This document shows positions 1 to 6,044 of a DNA stretch of 10,139 bases, in pieces (the first letter of the stretch is position 1; the number at the start of each line of letters is the position of its first letter). Position numbers and translations under genes: made by a program. The DNA lies in the NCBI GenBank assembly GCA_002432085.1, contig DJFN01000216.1:9845-19983 (forward strand), in the 5' to 3' direction. Origin of the DNA: Flavobacteriales bacterium UBA5871 (GTDB lineage Bacteria > Bacteroidota > Bacteroidia > Flavobacteriales_D > Crocinitomicaceae). The notes beneath the pieces are model-generated. The model searched no databases. It was not told the origin of the DNA and saw only the letters and a program-made list of their open reading frames with translations.

Positions 1-101
1 GCGGCGAGCTGGTCGAAGGCGTTTATTTTTACCGACTTTACCCGAATGGTCGCAAGTACGAAACCGGGATGTACTCCGGCTTTGTGCAGATCATTCGCTA
101 A
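1..101 (+). CDS. C-terminal end of a probable T9SS type B (CHU_C-like) secreted protein, partial
   Basis: Only the last 32 codons are present; the reading frame starts at base 3 and stops with TAA at 99-101. The visible tail reads GELVEGVYFYRLYPNGRKY, then ends YSGFVQIIR. A 'GvYfY' strand followed by a short loop and a final 'sGfVqIiR' strand is the usual end of the gliding-motility-associated C-terminal domain. That domain directs proteins through the type IX secretion system to the outside of the cell in Bacteroidota. The function of the cargo cannot be told because the rest lies upstream of the window. A hairpin about 22 bases after the stop probably ends its transcript. The call rests on motif recognition by eye over a short segment, so a different beta-rich secreted protein is possible. 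Confidence 0.55.
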   Translation, partial: GELVEGVYFYRLYPNGRKYETGMYSGFVQIIR

Positions 102-123
102 GAGCTTTAATTCAGACAGGCAG

Positions 124-168
124 ATCCCTCGCTCCGGGCAACCGGGGCAGGGATTCGTTTATTTCTGA
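124..168 (+). terminator. Long GC-rich hairpin, probable terminator of the upstream gene
   Basis: Bases 124-129 pair with 149-154, and 131-137 pair with 142-148, with one bulged C at 130. The loop at 138-141 is GCAA, a GNRA-type tetraloop that stabilises RNA hairpins. The tract that follows (TCGTTTATTTC) is T-rich but not a clean U-run. Its place just after the stop of the T9SS gene supports a terminator. Its weak U-tract leaves open a processing or 3'-end stability hairpin. Confidence 0.55.
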
Positions 169-223
169 GTGTTGATACCAGCGGCCGCCTGTTTCACATC
201 CCGGACGAACGAGCGGGATGCGG

Positions 224-247
224 TGACTATTTGACTATTCTGCTATT
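224..247 (+). repeat. Three short tandem copies of TGACTATT-like sequence upstream of mtnC
   Basis: TGACTATT at 224-231 is followed directly by TGACTATT at 232-239, a C, and a third, diverged copy TGCTATTT from 241. The third copy contributes the TA of the candidate promoter box at 244-251. The array may be a regulator site or simply the product of slippage that built or altered the promoter. No function can be assigned from sequence alone. Confidence 0.45.
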
Positions 248-251
248 TTTG
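244..251 (+). promoter_or_regulatory. Candidate -7 promoter box (TATTTTTG) for mtnC
   Basis: TATTTTTG matches the Bacteroidota -7 consensus TAnnTTTG exactly. No TTG-type -33 element sits about 19 bases upstream; the nearest TTTG (230-233) is only 10 bases away. The box ends 4 bases before the mtnC ATG at 256, so a transcript from here would be leaderless or nearly so. The match is short and could be chance. Confidence 0.45.
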
Positions 252-255
252 TAGT

Positions 256-951
256 ATGAGCCAGCATCCCGTTCGTTTTATTCTGACCGATATTGAAGGT
301 ACAACCAGCTCCATTTCTTTTGTAGCAGATGAGCTGTTCCCGTATTTCAGAACACATATCCGCGAATTGCTCGATCTGAAGGACCTTTCCGTTGTGAAGG
401 ATGCATTCGCTGAAACGATCAGCCTGGCGCATTCGGCGGATGGCTTGCATATCTCATCCGACGAAGAGATCATCGAAACACTCCATCGCTGGAGCGTGGA
501 AGACCGTAAGATCACACCGCTCAAAACATTGCAGGGTATTTTGTGGGAACGCGGTTACCTCGACGGAACGCTGAAAGGCCATGTTTACGACGATGTTGCA
601 CCGCGTTTAAAAGAATGGCACGACAAAGGAATCGGCTTGGGCGTATTCTCCTCCGGATCCGTTGCTGCGCAAAAATTGTTGTTCGGTTACAGTGTGGCTG
701 GCGATCTCACACCGTTGTTCAGCCATTACTTCGACACGAATTGCGGCGGGAAGAGAGAAACGACGACCTATACGACCATTAGCAGCAGTAAGTTGCTCAT
801 TTCACCTTCCGAGATTCTTTTCCTGAGCGACATTCCCGAAGAATTACAGGCTGCAGATGAAGCCGGGTATCAGACGATTCAATTGCTTCGTCCGGGAACA
901 AAAGCTGCCTGGAAACATACAGCTGCTGATTTCAGCGCCATCAAGCTCTAA
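256..951 (+). CDS. mtnC: Acireductone synthase (enolase-phosphatase E1), methionine salvage
   Basis: MtnC is a cytoplasmic, Mg2+-dependent HAD-family enzyme. It enolises 2,3-diketo-5-methylthiopentyl-1-phosphate and removes its phosphate, giving the acireductone intermediate that regenerates methionine from methylthioadenosine. The 231-residue length is typical. HAD motif I is the family-specific DIEGTTSSISFV from Asp12, with Glu14 in the family's usual place. Motif II is FSSGS (131-135). The YFDTNCGGKRE stretch supplies Lys166, and motif III is FLSDIPEELQAA (189-200), with Asp192 as the likely metal ligand. No other start codon lies close enough to motif I, so ATG 256 is well supported. I see no Shine-Dalgarno sequence. 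mtnA follows 146 bases downstream behind its own promoter box. mtnB and mtnD are absent from the window. Confidence 0.95.
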   Translation: MSQHPVRFILTDIEGTTSSISFVADELFPYFRTHIRELLDLKDLSVVKDAFAETISLAHSADGLHISSDEEIIETLHRWSVEDRKITPLKTLQGILWERGYLDGTLKGHVYDDVAPRLKEWHDKGIGLGVFSSGSVAAQKLLFGYSVAGDLTPLFSHYFDTNCGGKRETTTYTTISSSKLLISPSEILFLSDIPEELQAADEAGYQTIQLLRPGTKAAWKHTAADFSAIKL

Positions 952-1062
952 GGCTCCCGCAGATTCTCGCAGATATCTTTGGTTACCTGTTTCCCTAAAT
1001 TTTCAATCTCCAGCTCGATGTTCGCTGTATAAAACAGTGCTGCGGCACGGAAATATAAATCG

Positions 1063-1070
1063 TACCTTTG
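1063..1070 (+). promoter_or_regulatory. Candidate -7 promoter box (TACCTTTG) for mtnA
   Basis: TACCTTTG fits TAnnTTTG exactly and lies 27 bases before ATG 1098, leaving a leader of about 20 bases. The -33 position has no clear TTG. Instead two small inverted repeats lie just upstream: CTGT-ATAAA-ACAG (1025-1037) and GTGC-TGCG-GCAC (1037-1048). They overlap where sigma and polymerase would bind and could be an operator, which is inference. Confidence 0.55.
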
Positions 1071-1097
1071 CGACCTGTCAAAAAAAAACACAAGTCC

Positions 1098-2189
1098 ATG
1101 AGCGCATTCAGAACCATTTGGCCAACCGAAGACCGGTATGTGGAAGTTATTGATCAGCGACAGCTCCCGCACGAGTGGGTGGTCGTAAAGCTGAAAACTT
1201 ATACCGATGCCGAGAAAGCCATTAAGGACATGATCGTTCGTGGTGCTCCACTGATCGGCGCTACGGCTGCTTATGGAATTTACCTCGCGGCCCGTGAAAT
1301 GACCGAGCAAGGACATGAACCGGTGTTTATGGACGAAGCGTTCAACGCGCTGCGTAATTCCCGCCCGACGGCTGTGAACCTGTTCTGGGCGCTGGATAAA
1401 ATGCGAAATGCGCTGAAAGATTGTCCTGCGAGCGAGCTCGTTGAAACGGCCTGGAATGCTGCCGAAGACATCGTTAAAGAAGACATCGAGACCTGCCGCA
1501 TGATTGGCGTACATGGTTTGCCGCTGATCGAAGCCATTGCAGCGAAAAAACAAGGTGAAACGGTCAATATTCTCACGCATTGCAACGCCGGAATGCTCGG
1601 CTGTATCGAATGGGGAACGATCACGTCTCCGATCTACCAGGCGGTGGAAAAAGGCCTTAAAGTTCATGTCTGGGTAGACGAAACGCGCCCGCGGAACCAG
1701 GGTGCGAACCTCACATGCTACGAGCTGACAAGGCACGGCGTTCATCATACATTGATTGTCGATAACACCGGCGGTCATTTAATGCAGCATGGTATGGTCG
1801 ATCTGGTGATCGTTGGAACCGATCGTACCACACGCAAGGGTGATGTAGCGAATAAGATCGGAACGTACCTGAAAGCACTGGCCGCGAATGACAACAACAT
1901 TCCGTTCTATGTGGCGCTGCCTTCTACTACGCTCGATTGGACCATCAGCGACGGCTTACGCGAAATTCCGATCGAAGAGCGCAATCAGGATGAAGTGAAA
2001 TATGTTGTAGGAAAAAGCCGCCGTTCAGGAATCATGGACGAAGTGCTTGTTTGTCCCGAAACGACCAAAGCCAGCAATTACGGCTTCGATGTTACACCGG
2101 CGCGACTGGTAACGGCATTGATCACCGAAAGAGGCGTGTGCCCGGCAACAGAAGAAGGATTGCTGAGCTTATTTCCGGAACACGCATGA
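1098..2189 (+). CDS. mtnA: S-methyl-5-thioribose-1-phosphate isomerase
   Basis: MtnA converts methylthioribose-1-phosphate (an aldose) to methylthioribulose-1-phosphate (a ketose), the first isomerisation of the methionine-salvage ring. It is a cytoplasmic enzyme related to eIF2B subunits. The protein has 363 residues, the usual size. Seen motifs: IVRGAPLIGATAAYG (46-60), NLFWALDKM (94-102), LTHCNAGMLG (159-168) with catalytic Cys162, and GTDRTTRKGDVANKIGTY (240-257) with catalytic Asp242; these match Cys160 and Asp240 of the Bacillus enzyme. The more usual text of the second motif is GADRIxxNGDxxNKIGTY, so this copy is a variant. A TTG-initiated extension to 1068 is possible on paper, but that codon lies inside the promoter box, so ATG 1098 is preferred. 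A terminator follows about 110 bases after the stop. Confidence 0.95.
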   Translation: MSAFRTIWPTEDRYVEVIDQRQLPHEWVVVKLKTYTDAEKAIKDMIVRGAPLIGATAAYGIYLAAREMTEQGHEPVFMDEAFNALRNSRPTAVNLFWALDKMRNALKDCPASELVETAWNAAEDIVKEDIETCRMIGVHGLPLIEAIAAKKQGETVNILTHCNAGMLGCIEWGTITSPIYQAVEKGLKVHVWVDETRPRNQGANLTCYELTRHGVHHTLIVDNTGGHLMQHGMVDLVIVGTDRTTRKGDVANKIGTYLKALAANDNNIPFYVALPSTTLDWTISDGLREIPIEERNQDEVKYVVGKSRRSGIMDEVLVCPETTKASNYGFDVTPARLVTALITERGVCPATEEGLLSLFPEHA

Positions 2190-2300
2190 AATCAAAGTTG
2201 AGGCTTATGTCAGAGCAAAAAACGTCTGCTAACGACTGCTTCAATTTAGAATAAGTGTAAAATTTATTTGGTTGTGAATTGCGTGCGACTGCACAACAAA

Positions 2301-2335
2301 AAAGCGGCCCTCGAATGAAAGCCGCTTTCTTTTTA
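2301..2335. terminator. Bidirectional rho-independent terminator after mtnA
   Basis: AAAGCGGC (2301-2308) pairs perfectly with GCCGCTTT (2321-2328) around a 12-base loop. CTTTTT follows on the + strand. Reading the - strand, the same stem is followed by a T-run from the A-tract at 2298-2303. It can therefore end mtnA transcripts and also any transcript from the decayed - strand gene whose stop codon lies 18 bases away. Confidence 0.85.
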
Positions 2336-2345
2336 AATCAGAATC

Positions 2346-2550
2346 TTATTGTTTCACAACGTGTTTCACCGCTGTTTGCGTTCCGTTCGTAATGTAACCA
2401 GGAACAGCGAACCCGAATAAGCTCCAGTGAAAGCTGGTTGTGCTGTTTCGTCAGCTCACGTGATTCGAGCAGTCGGCCGTTCACGTCGTAAACCGTTACC
2501 TGGTAAGCACGGTTTATAAAAAGATGTCTTCCAGTTTTGTGTGCGAGTTT
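2346..2550 (-). pseudogene. Frameshifted remnant of a T9SS type A C-terminal sorting domain
   Basis: This lies in the 494-base stretch (2190-2683) that has no intact gene. Reading the - strand from about 2520, one frame gives LFINRAYQVTVYDVNGRLL and then ESRELTKQHNQLSL. This is the 'vtvyDvnGrll' strand pattern of the type A (Por-type) secretion signal. Near 2415-2432 the sense moves to another frame, which reads LFGFAVPGYITNGTQTAVKH and then VVKQ before TAA at 2346-2348, the classic end of the same domain. The protein is split by at least one indel, and the segment between the strands looks shortened. Upstream of about 2550 the frame shows no recognisable domain. I read it as the 3' end of a lost secreted-protein gene. 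A programmed frameshift or sequencing error is less likely but not excluded. Confidence 0.65.
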
Positions 2551-2683
2551 AACAACCTGAAATGACCTGCATCCGTCGTAGGGAAAGCGAAACAGGTAGT
2601 TTAGAAAAGGAACGTGAAAAAATGGGTGAGGGTTGGAGAGAATCCCGGCGAAAAATAGTATATTCAGTGAAAGGCATTTTTAG

Positions 2684-3952
2684 ATGAATGAACACTATTT
2701 GCACCTTCTTTGGCGTAGCAAGCGCCTGCCCATGCATACATTGAAAACAACAGACGGCAAACCGGTCGGGGTTTTGAACACAGGTTTTTATAACACTGCA
2801 TCCGGTCCGGATTTTTTCAATGGAAAGATAGAGCTGGATGGCTTGATCCACAGCGGGAACATCGAATTGCACGTGCGCTCTTCCGACTGGATGGCGCACG
2901 GTCATCAAACTGATCCTGCTTACCGGAATGTGATCCTGCATGTGGTGTACGAGCACGACCAGCCGGTTTTTATCGACGGCGTTGCAATTCCGACAATAGA
3001 GCTGAAGCCACTGATCGACTGGAAGCACTTCGAAACGACCGTTCAATGGATGCAGGGCGCCGAACGGATCGCATGTGCAGGACAGCTGGCCGATTGTCCG
3101 GCTCCCGTGGTCTGGGACCAGATCGAAAAAGCGCTGTTTCGAAGGTTGGAGCGTAAATCGGCAGAGCTCATCGCTTTGGGCACCCGATTGCAGTACAACC
3201 CTCAGAAAGTCTTATTTCACAGCATCGCGGCAGCATTCGGAATGAAAACCAACCAATTGCCGTTCCAGCAGCTGGCACACAGATTGCCTTTCGAACGCTT
3301 GCTTCGAACAGGTCGTCAGCTTGAGTCCGTCGTGTTCGGCACCAGCGGTTTTCTTGAGCAACCAGCAGCAGATGATTATCAAACGCAATTGAAATTCGAC
3401 TGGCACTACGAGCGGTCGCTGTTTGGAATTCACCCGGCCGAGATGCATGCCTGGCATTTCAAAGGTTGTCGACCGGCAGGTTTTCCAACGATCCGACTGG
3501 CGCAATTTGCTTCCTTCATCCGGCAAATGGACTGGTCGGAAGCTTTCTGGGAATTGTCGCCGCGCGCGATCAAAAACTGCTTGGAAACCGCTCTAACGGC
3601 CGAGCCTTCCGAATACTGGAAAACCCATTACCATTTCGGCCGGAAAAAACAAAAGGAAGTATCCGGCGCGATGCATCTTTCGACCGCGCATGTCGTAATC
3701 GTGAATAGCATAGCGCCGTTTTTGTGGTGGTTATCGGATGTTACGGGAAATCCTGTTTTCCGCGAACGGGCCGTTGATCTGCTCGAATTGCTGCCCGCTG
3801 AAAAGAATGCCATACTCGATGAATGGAAAACACACGGGCTGATCGCAAAATCTGCTGCGGAAAGTCAAGGACTTCTCGAATTAAAAAACGAATTTTGCAA
3901 CAGGAAACAATGCCTTCACTGTAAAGTGGGCTTGTACCTGCTCAAACGATGA
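2684..3952 (+). CDS. DUF2851 family protein of unknown function
   Basis: The protein has 422 residues and matches the DUF2851 family, which is widespread in Bacteroidota and has no assigned function that I know of. The N-terminal half carries the family signature: VLNTGFYNTASGPDFFNGKI (30-49), then GNIELHVRSSDWMAHGH (58-74), then YRNVILHVVYEHD (80-92). The conserved His63, Asp68, His72, His74, His86 and Asp92 look like a metal or catalytic site, which is inference. The C-terminus ends in FCNRKQCLHCKVG, with Cys405, Cys410 and Cys413, a second possible metal site. There is no signal peptide or membrane segment, so it is probably cytoplasmic. ATG 2684 gives the expected family N-terminus (MNEHYL). 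A weak box, TATATTCA (2659-2666), precedes it. The stop overlaps the next gene by 4 bases, so the two are probably co-translated. Confidence 0.85.
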   Translation: MNEHYLHLLWRSKRLPMHTLKTTDGKPVGVLNTGFYNTASGPDFFNGKIELDGLIHSGNIELHVRSSDWMAHGHQTDPAYRNVILHVVYEHDQPVFIDGVAIPTIELKPLIDWKHFETTVQWMQGAERIACAGQLADCPAPVVWDQIEKALFRRLERKSAELIALGTRLQYNPQKVLFHSIAAAFGMKTNQLPFQQLAHRLPFERLLRTGRQLESVVFGTSGFLEQPAADDYQTQLKFDWHYERSLFGIHPAEMHAWHFKGCRPAGFPTIRLAQFASFIRQMDWSEAFWELSPRAIKNCLETALTAEPSEYWKTHYHFGRKKQKEVSGAMHLSTAHVVIVNSIAPFLWWLSDVTGNPVFRERAVDLLELLPAEKNAILDEWKTHGLIAKSAAESQGLLELKNEFCNRKQCLHCKVGLYLLKR

Positions 3953-4188
3953 AGCGGACCATACAGAAAATAGCTTTCTTCTTTGAAATGCGCTCCTTTG
4001 GTGTTTGTTCCTGGTGGGCGCGTAAACTCGGCATTCAGACCAATAAAGTCAGGCTGGGATTTATATACGCGACCTGCATCGGACTGGGATCTCCGTTGAT
4101 TCCTTACCTGATCATGGCCTGGATACTCGAGCACAAGCATTATTTCAAGCTGAAGCGTAAGAAACGCTCTTCAATATGGGAATTGTAA
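3949..4188 (+). CDS. Small PspC-domain membrane protein
   Basis: This 79-residue protein resembles the PspC domain: FGVCSWWARKLGIQTNKVRL (17-36) corresponds to the family's 'GVcaGlaeylgid...vRl', followed by a hydrophobic stretch at about 37-60 that contains LGSPLIPYLIMAWIL. A basic tail (KLKRKKR) follows and should stay in the cytoplasm. PspC in enterobacteria is an inner-membrane partner in the phage-shock response, but short stand-alone PspC proteins in Bacteroidota are mostly uncharacterised, so the role is unknown. The usual second glycine of the 'GvcaG' motif is replaced by SWW here. ATG 3949 overlaps the TGA of the DUF2851 gene (ATGA), which suggests translational coupling. Confidence 0.75.
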   Translation: MKRTIQKIAFFFEMRSFGVCSWWARKLGIQTNKVRLGFIYATCIGLGSPLIPYLIMAWILEHKHYFKLKRKKRSSIWEL

Positions 4189-4204
4189 TCAACTACATTG
4201 CTCC

Positions 4205-5113
4205 ATGAAAATCCTGATCACCGGTGCCAATGGCCTTTTGGGGCAAAAGATCGTCAAACGCTGTCTGCAACACAATATTCCTTTCGTGGCGACTTCCAAA
4301 GGTGCGAACCGCAATCCGGATTGTCCGGAAACACATTACCGCGAGCTGGATATCACCGTTACGAAAGAAGTCGGAGCGCTGTTTATCGCCGAAAAGCCAA
4401 CAGCCATTATTCATACGGCGGCTATCACCAATGTTGATTACTGCGAGCAGCATTCCGAGGAATGTTTCCTGGTCAACACTTTTGCAACGATGGTCCTCTG
4501 GGAAGCTGCGAAACTGATCGGAGCCCATTTTCAGCTGGTTTCAACCGATTTTGTGTTCGATGGCGAAAAAGGCAATTACAAGGAAACGGACCCTGTTGGA
4601 CCGCTGAGCATTTACGCCCGTTCCAAAGTCGAAGCCGAAAATGTGCTGCTGAAAGATGCAAACACGAATTGGTCGATTGCAAGAACGATCATCGTTTACG
4701 GAACCGGTAATAATCTTTCACGATCCAATCTTGTCCTCTGGGCACTTGACGCGCTTCCGAAAGGAGAAGCCATGAAGCTGGTTAACGATCAGTTCCGCGC
4801 ACCAACCTGGGCCGAGGACCTGGCTTACGGCTGCATAGAAATCGTGCTGCGAAAACAGACCGGGATTTTCCATTTATCGGGACCTGAGACGTTCGCCGTC
4901 GATGAGCTGGTGCGGAAAATTGCCGATTTCCTAAACATCTCAGAACCACCCATTACCACGATCTCTTCTGCAGAGCTTAATCAGCCGGCCAAACGCCCGC
5001 CAAGAACAGGATTCGATCTTTCCAAAGCTTACGATCTCCTCGATTATCGTCCGAAGACTTTCGAGGAATCACTTCATTTATTGAAAGCTGAGCTGGAATT
5101 GACAGGTTTATAG
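4205..5113 (+). CDS. RmlD-like SDR (sugar-nucleotide-binding reductase)
   Basis: This is a 302-residue extended short-chain dehydrogenase/reductase related to dTDP-4-dehydrorhamnose reductase. The NAD(P)-binding Rossmann glycine motif is ITGANGLLG (5-13). Other landmarks are the LDI acidic strand end near 48-50, HTAAITNVDYCE (70-81), the STDFVFDG strand (113-120), and the catalytic Tyr137 and Lys141 in IYARSKVEAE. The C-terminal part, with FHLSGPE and ELNQPAKRPPRTGFD, fits the RmlD substrate domain ('RP..s.ld'). The exact substrate is not clear, because no rml/rfb neighbours are present to define a rhamnose pathway. It begins 16 bases after the pspC-like gene with no clear promoter, so it is probably read in the same transcript. 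It is cytoplasmic, with no signal peptide. Confidence 0.85.
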   Translation: MKILITGANGLLGQKIVKRCLQHNIPFVATSKGANRNPDCPETHYRELDITVTKEVGALFIAEKPTAIIHTAAITNVDYCEQHSEECFLVNTFATMVLWEAAKLIGAHFQLVSTDFVFDGEKGNYKETDPVGPLSIYARSKVEAENVLLKDANTNWSIARTIIVYGTGNNLSRSNLVLWALDALPKGEAMKLVNDQFRAPTWAEDLAYGCIEIVLRKQTGIFHLSGPETFAVDELVRKIADFLNISEPPITTISSAELNQPAKRPPRTGFDLSKAYDLLDYRPKTFEESLHLLKAELELTGL

Positions 5114-5168
5114 AAAATCGATACAAAAGATTGATTTTTATTACTTTCGTTGGAAAACTGCTATTCCA

Positions 5169-6044
5169 ATGTCTGCTCCTTTGATGTCCAAATCTACCTT
5201 TCGTGGCACCCTTGTCTTTGTTATATTGCTGGTGATCGTTTTCGTGCTTCCTGATATAGTAATGTCTTTGCAGCCAAAAGATTCGATCCATATTTCCTAT
5301 ATGGACGACCATTTCCAGAAAGCTGCCCGCGACGTGAAGCGAAATGGTGGACGACGTAAAGAATACAACCGACGAAAATCCCGTTTTCAGGCACCGCCTT
5401 CGGCATTCGATCCGAACACGTACACGCTGGAAGACTGGATGGCGCTCGGATTAAGTGAAAAACAAGCGTCTGTCGTATTGAAGTTTGGCAAAAGAGGCAT
5501 CCGCTCTGACGAAGACCTGAAACGCATCTTTGTTATTTCCGATGAATTGTATAAGCTGATTGTCGACTCGACATTCTATCCGGTGTCAGACAATCGCTAT
5601 CCGACAGCGACAGCAGCTGCTAATCCTTCGAAAAAAGAAATAGCTCGTATCAATATCAACAAAGCAACCGAAGAAGAGCTCCTGAAGATTAAAGGAATCG
5701 GGCCATTCTTTGCCCGGCAGATCATTCGTCGGCGCGATGAGCTGGGAGGTTTTTACACCGAAAGCCAGTTGCTGGAAGTCTGGAAAATGGATGCTGAAAA
5801 GCTGGCGGTGATCCAGCCGTCCGTTTCAATCGATCCGTTGAGCCTGAAACGCATCCCACTCAATCGCGCTACGGCAGCGGAATTGGCCTCACATCCCTAT
5901 ATTTCTTGGAATTTGGCAAATTCTATCGTAAAATTGCGCTCCCAAAACGGACCTTACAAATCGGTAGAGGGCATTAAAAAATCCGTGCTGGTTACGGCCG
6001 AACTGTATGAAAAGCTGCAGCACTATTTAACGGTAGATGAATGA
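5169..6044 (+). CDS. Membrane-anchored protein with three helix-hairpin-helix units (ComEA-like)
   Basis: The protein has 291 residues. A hydrophobic helix at about 14-32 (VFVILLVIVFVLPDIVM) anchors it in the inner membrane. A basic linker follows (about 53-73, rich in Lys/Arg), then three ComEA-like units. Unit 1 (about 80-137) contains LEDWMALGLSEKQA. Unit 2 (about 158-222) is canonical: ININKATEEELLKIKGIGPF, then FARQIIRRRDELGGF. Unit 3 (about 226-287) is more diverged, with LNRATAAELASHPYISWNLA. HhH units bind the DNA backbone without sequence preference, and ComEA does this in DNA uptake. This protein may bind DNA at the envelope, but the role is inferred. ATG 5184 is an alternative start. 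A weak box, TACTTTCG, lies at 5142-5149. It overlaps apt by 4 bases (ATGA). Confidence 0.8.
   Translation: MSAPLMSKSTFRGTLVFVILLVIVFVLPDIVMSLQPKDSIHISYMDDHFQKAARDVKRNGGRRKEYNRRKSRFQAPPSAFDPNTYTLEDWMALGLSEKQASVVLKFGKRGIRSDEDLKRIFVISDELYKLIVDSTFYPVSDNRYPTATAAANPSKKEIARININKATEEELLKIKGIGPFFARQIIRRRDELGGFYTESQLLEVWKMDAEKLAVIQPSVSIDPLSLKRIPLNRATAAELASHPYISWNLANSIVKLRSQNGPYKSVEGIKKSVLVTAELYEKLQHYLTVDE

Larger units (their letters stand above)
197..276 (+). repeat. Mutually exclusive inverted repeats (CATCCCG / CGGGATG / CATCCCG) around the mtnC start
   Basis: CATCCCG occurs at 197-203 and again at 265-271 inside the first codons of mtnC. CGGGATG at 214-220 can pair with either copy. In the second pairing the match continues: ACGAAC at 205-210 pairs with GTTCGT at 271-276, leaving GAGC (211-214) bulged. 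One fold is a local upstream hairpin; the other would cover the start codon region. This arrangement is seen directly, but a regulatory role is inference. It works as an RNA switch only if transcription starts upstream of about 197. Confidence 0.4.

Noticed and set aside
974..981. TATCTTTG box upstream of mtnA
   Set aside because: An exact -7 match, but it has no TTG at the -33 position and is farther from the gene than the better placed box at 1063-1070.
1068..1097. TTG-initiated N-terminal extension of MtnA
   Set aside because: The TTG is part of the TACCTTTG promoter box, and the extension is lysine-rich and not typical of the family.
948..1778. Long - strand open frame of 276 codons opposite mtnA
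   Set aside because: Most of it is antisense to mtnA, whose + strand product has a clear family match; the only part of interest is the tail in the gap, reported as a separate finding.
2549..3046. - strand open frame of 165 codons opposite the DUF2851 gene
   Set aside because: It is antisense to a well-supported gene and in a different frame from the T9SS remnant; its translation shows no domain.
4194..4201. TACATTGC as a promoter for the RmlD-like gene
   Set aside because: It lacks one T of the TAnnTTTG core, has no -33 partner, and would leave almost no leader; co-transcription with the gene 16 bases upstream is simpler.
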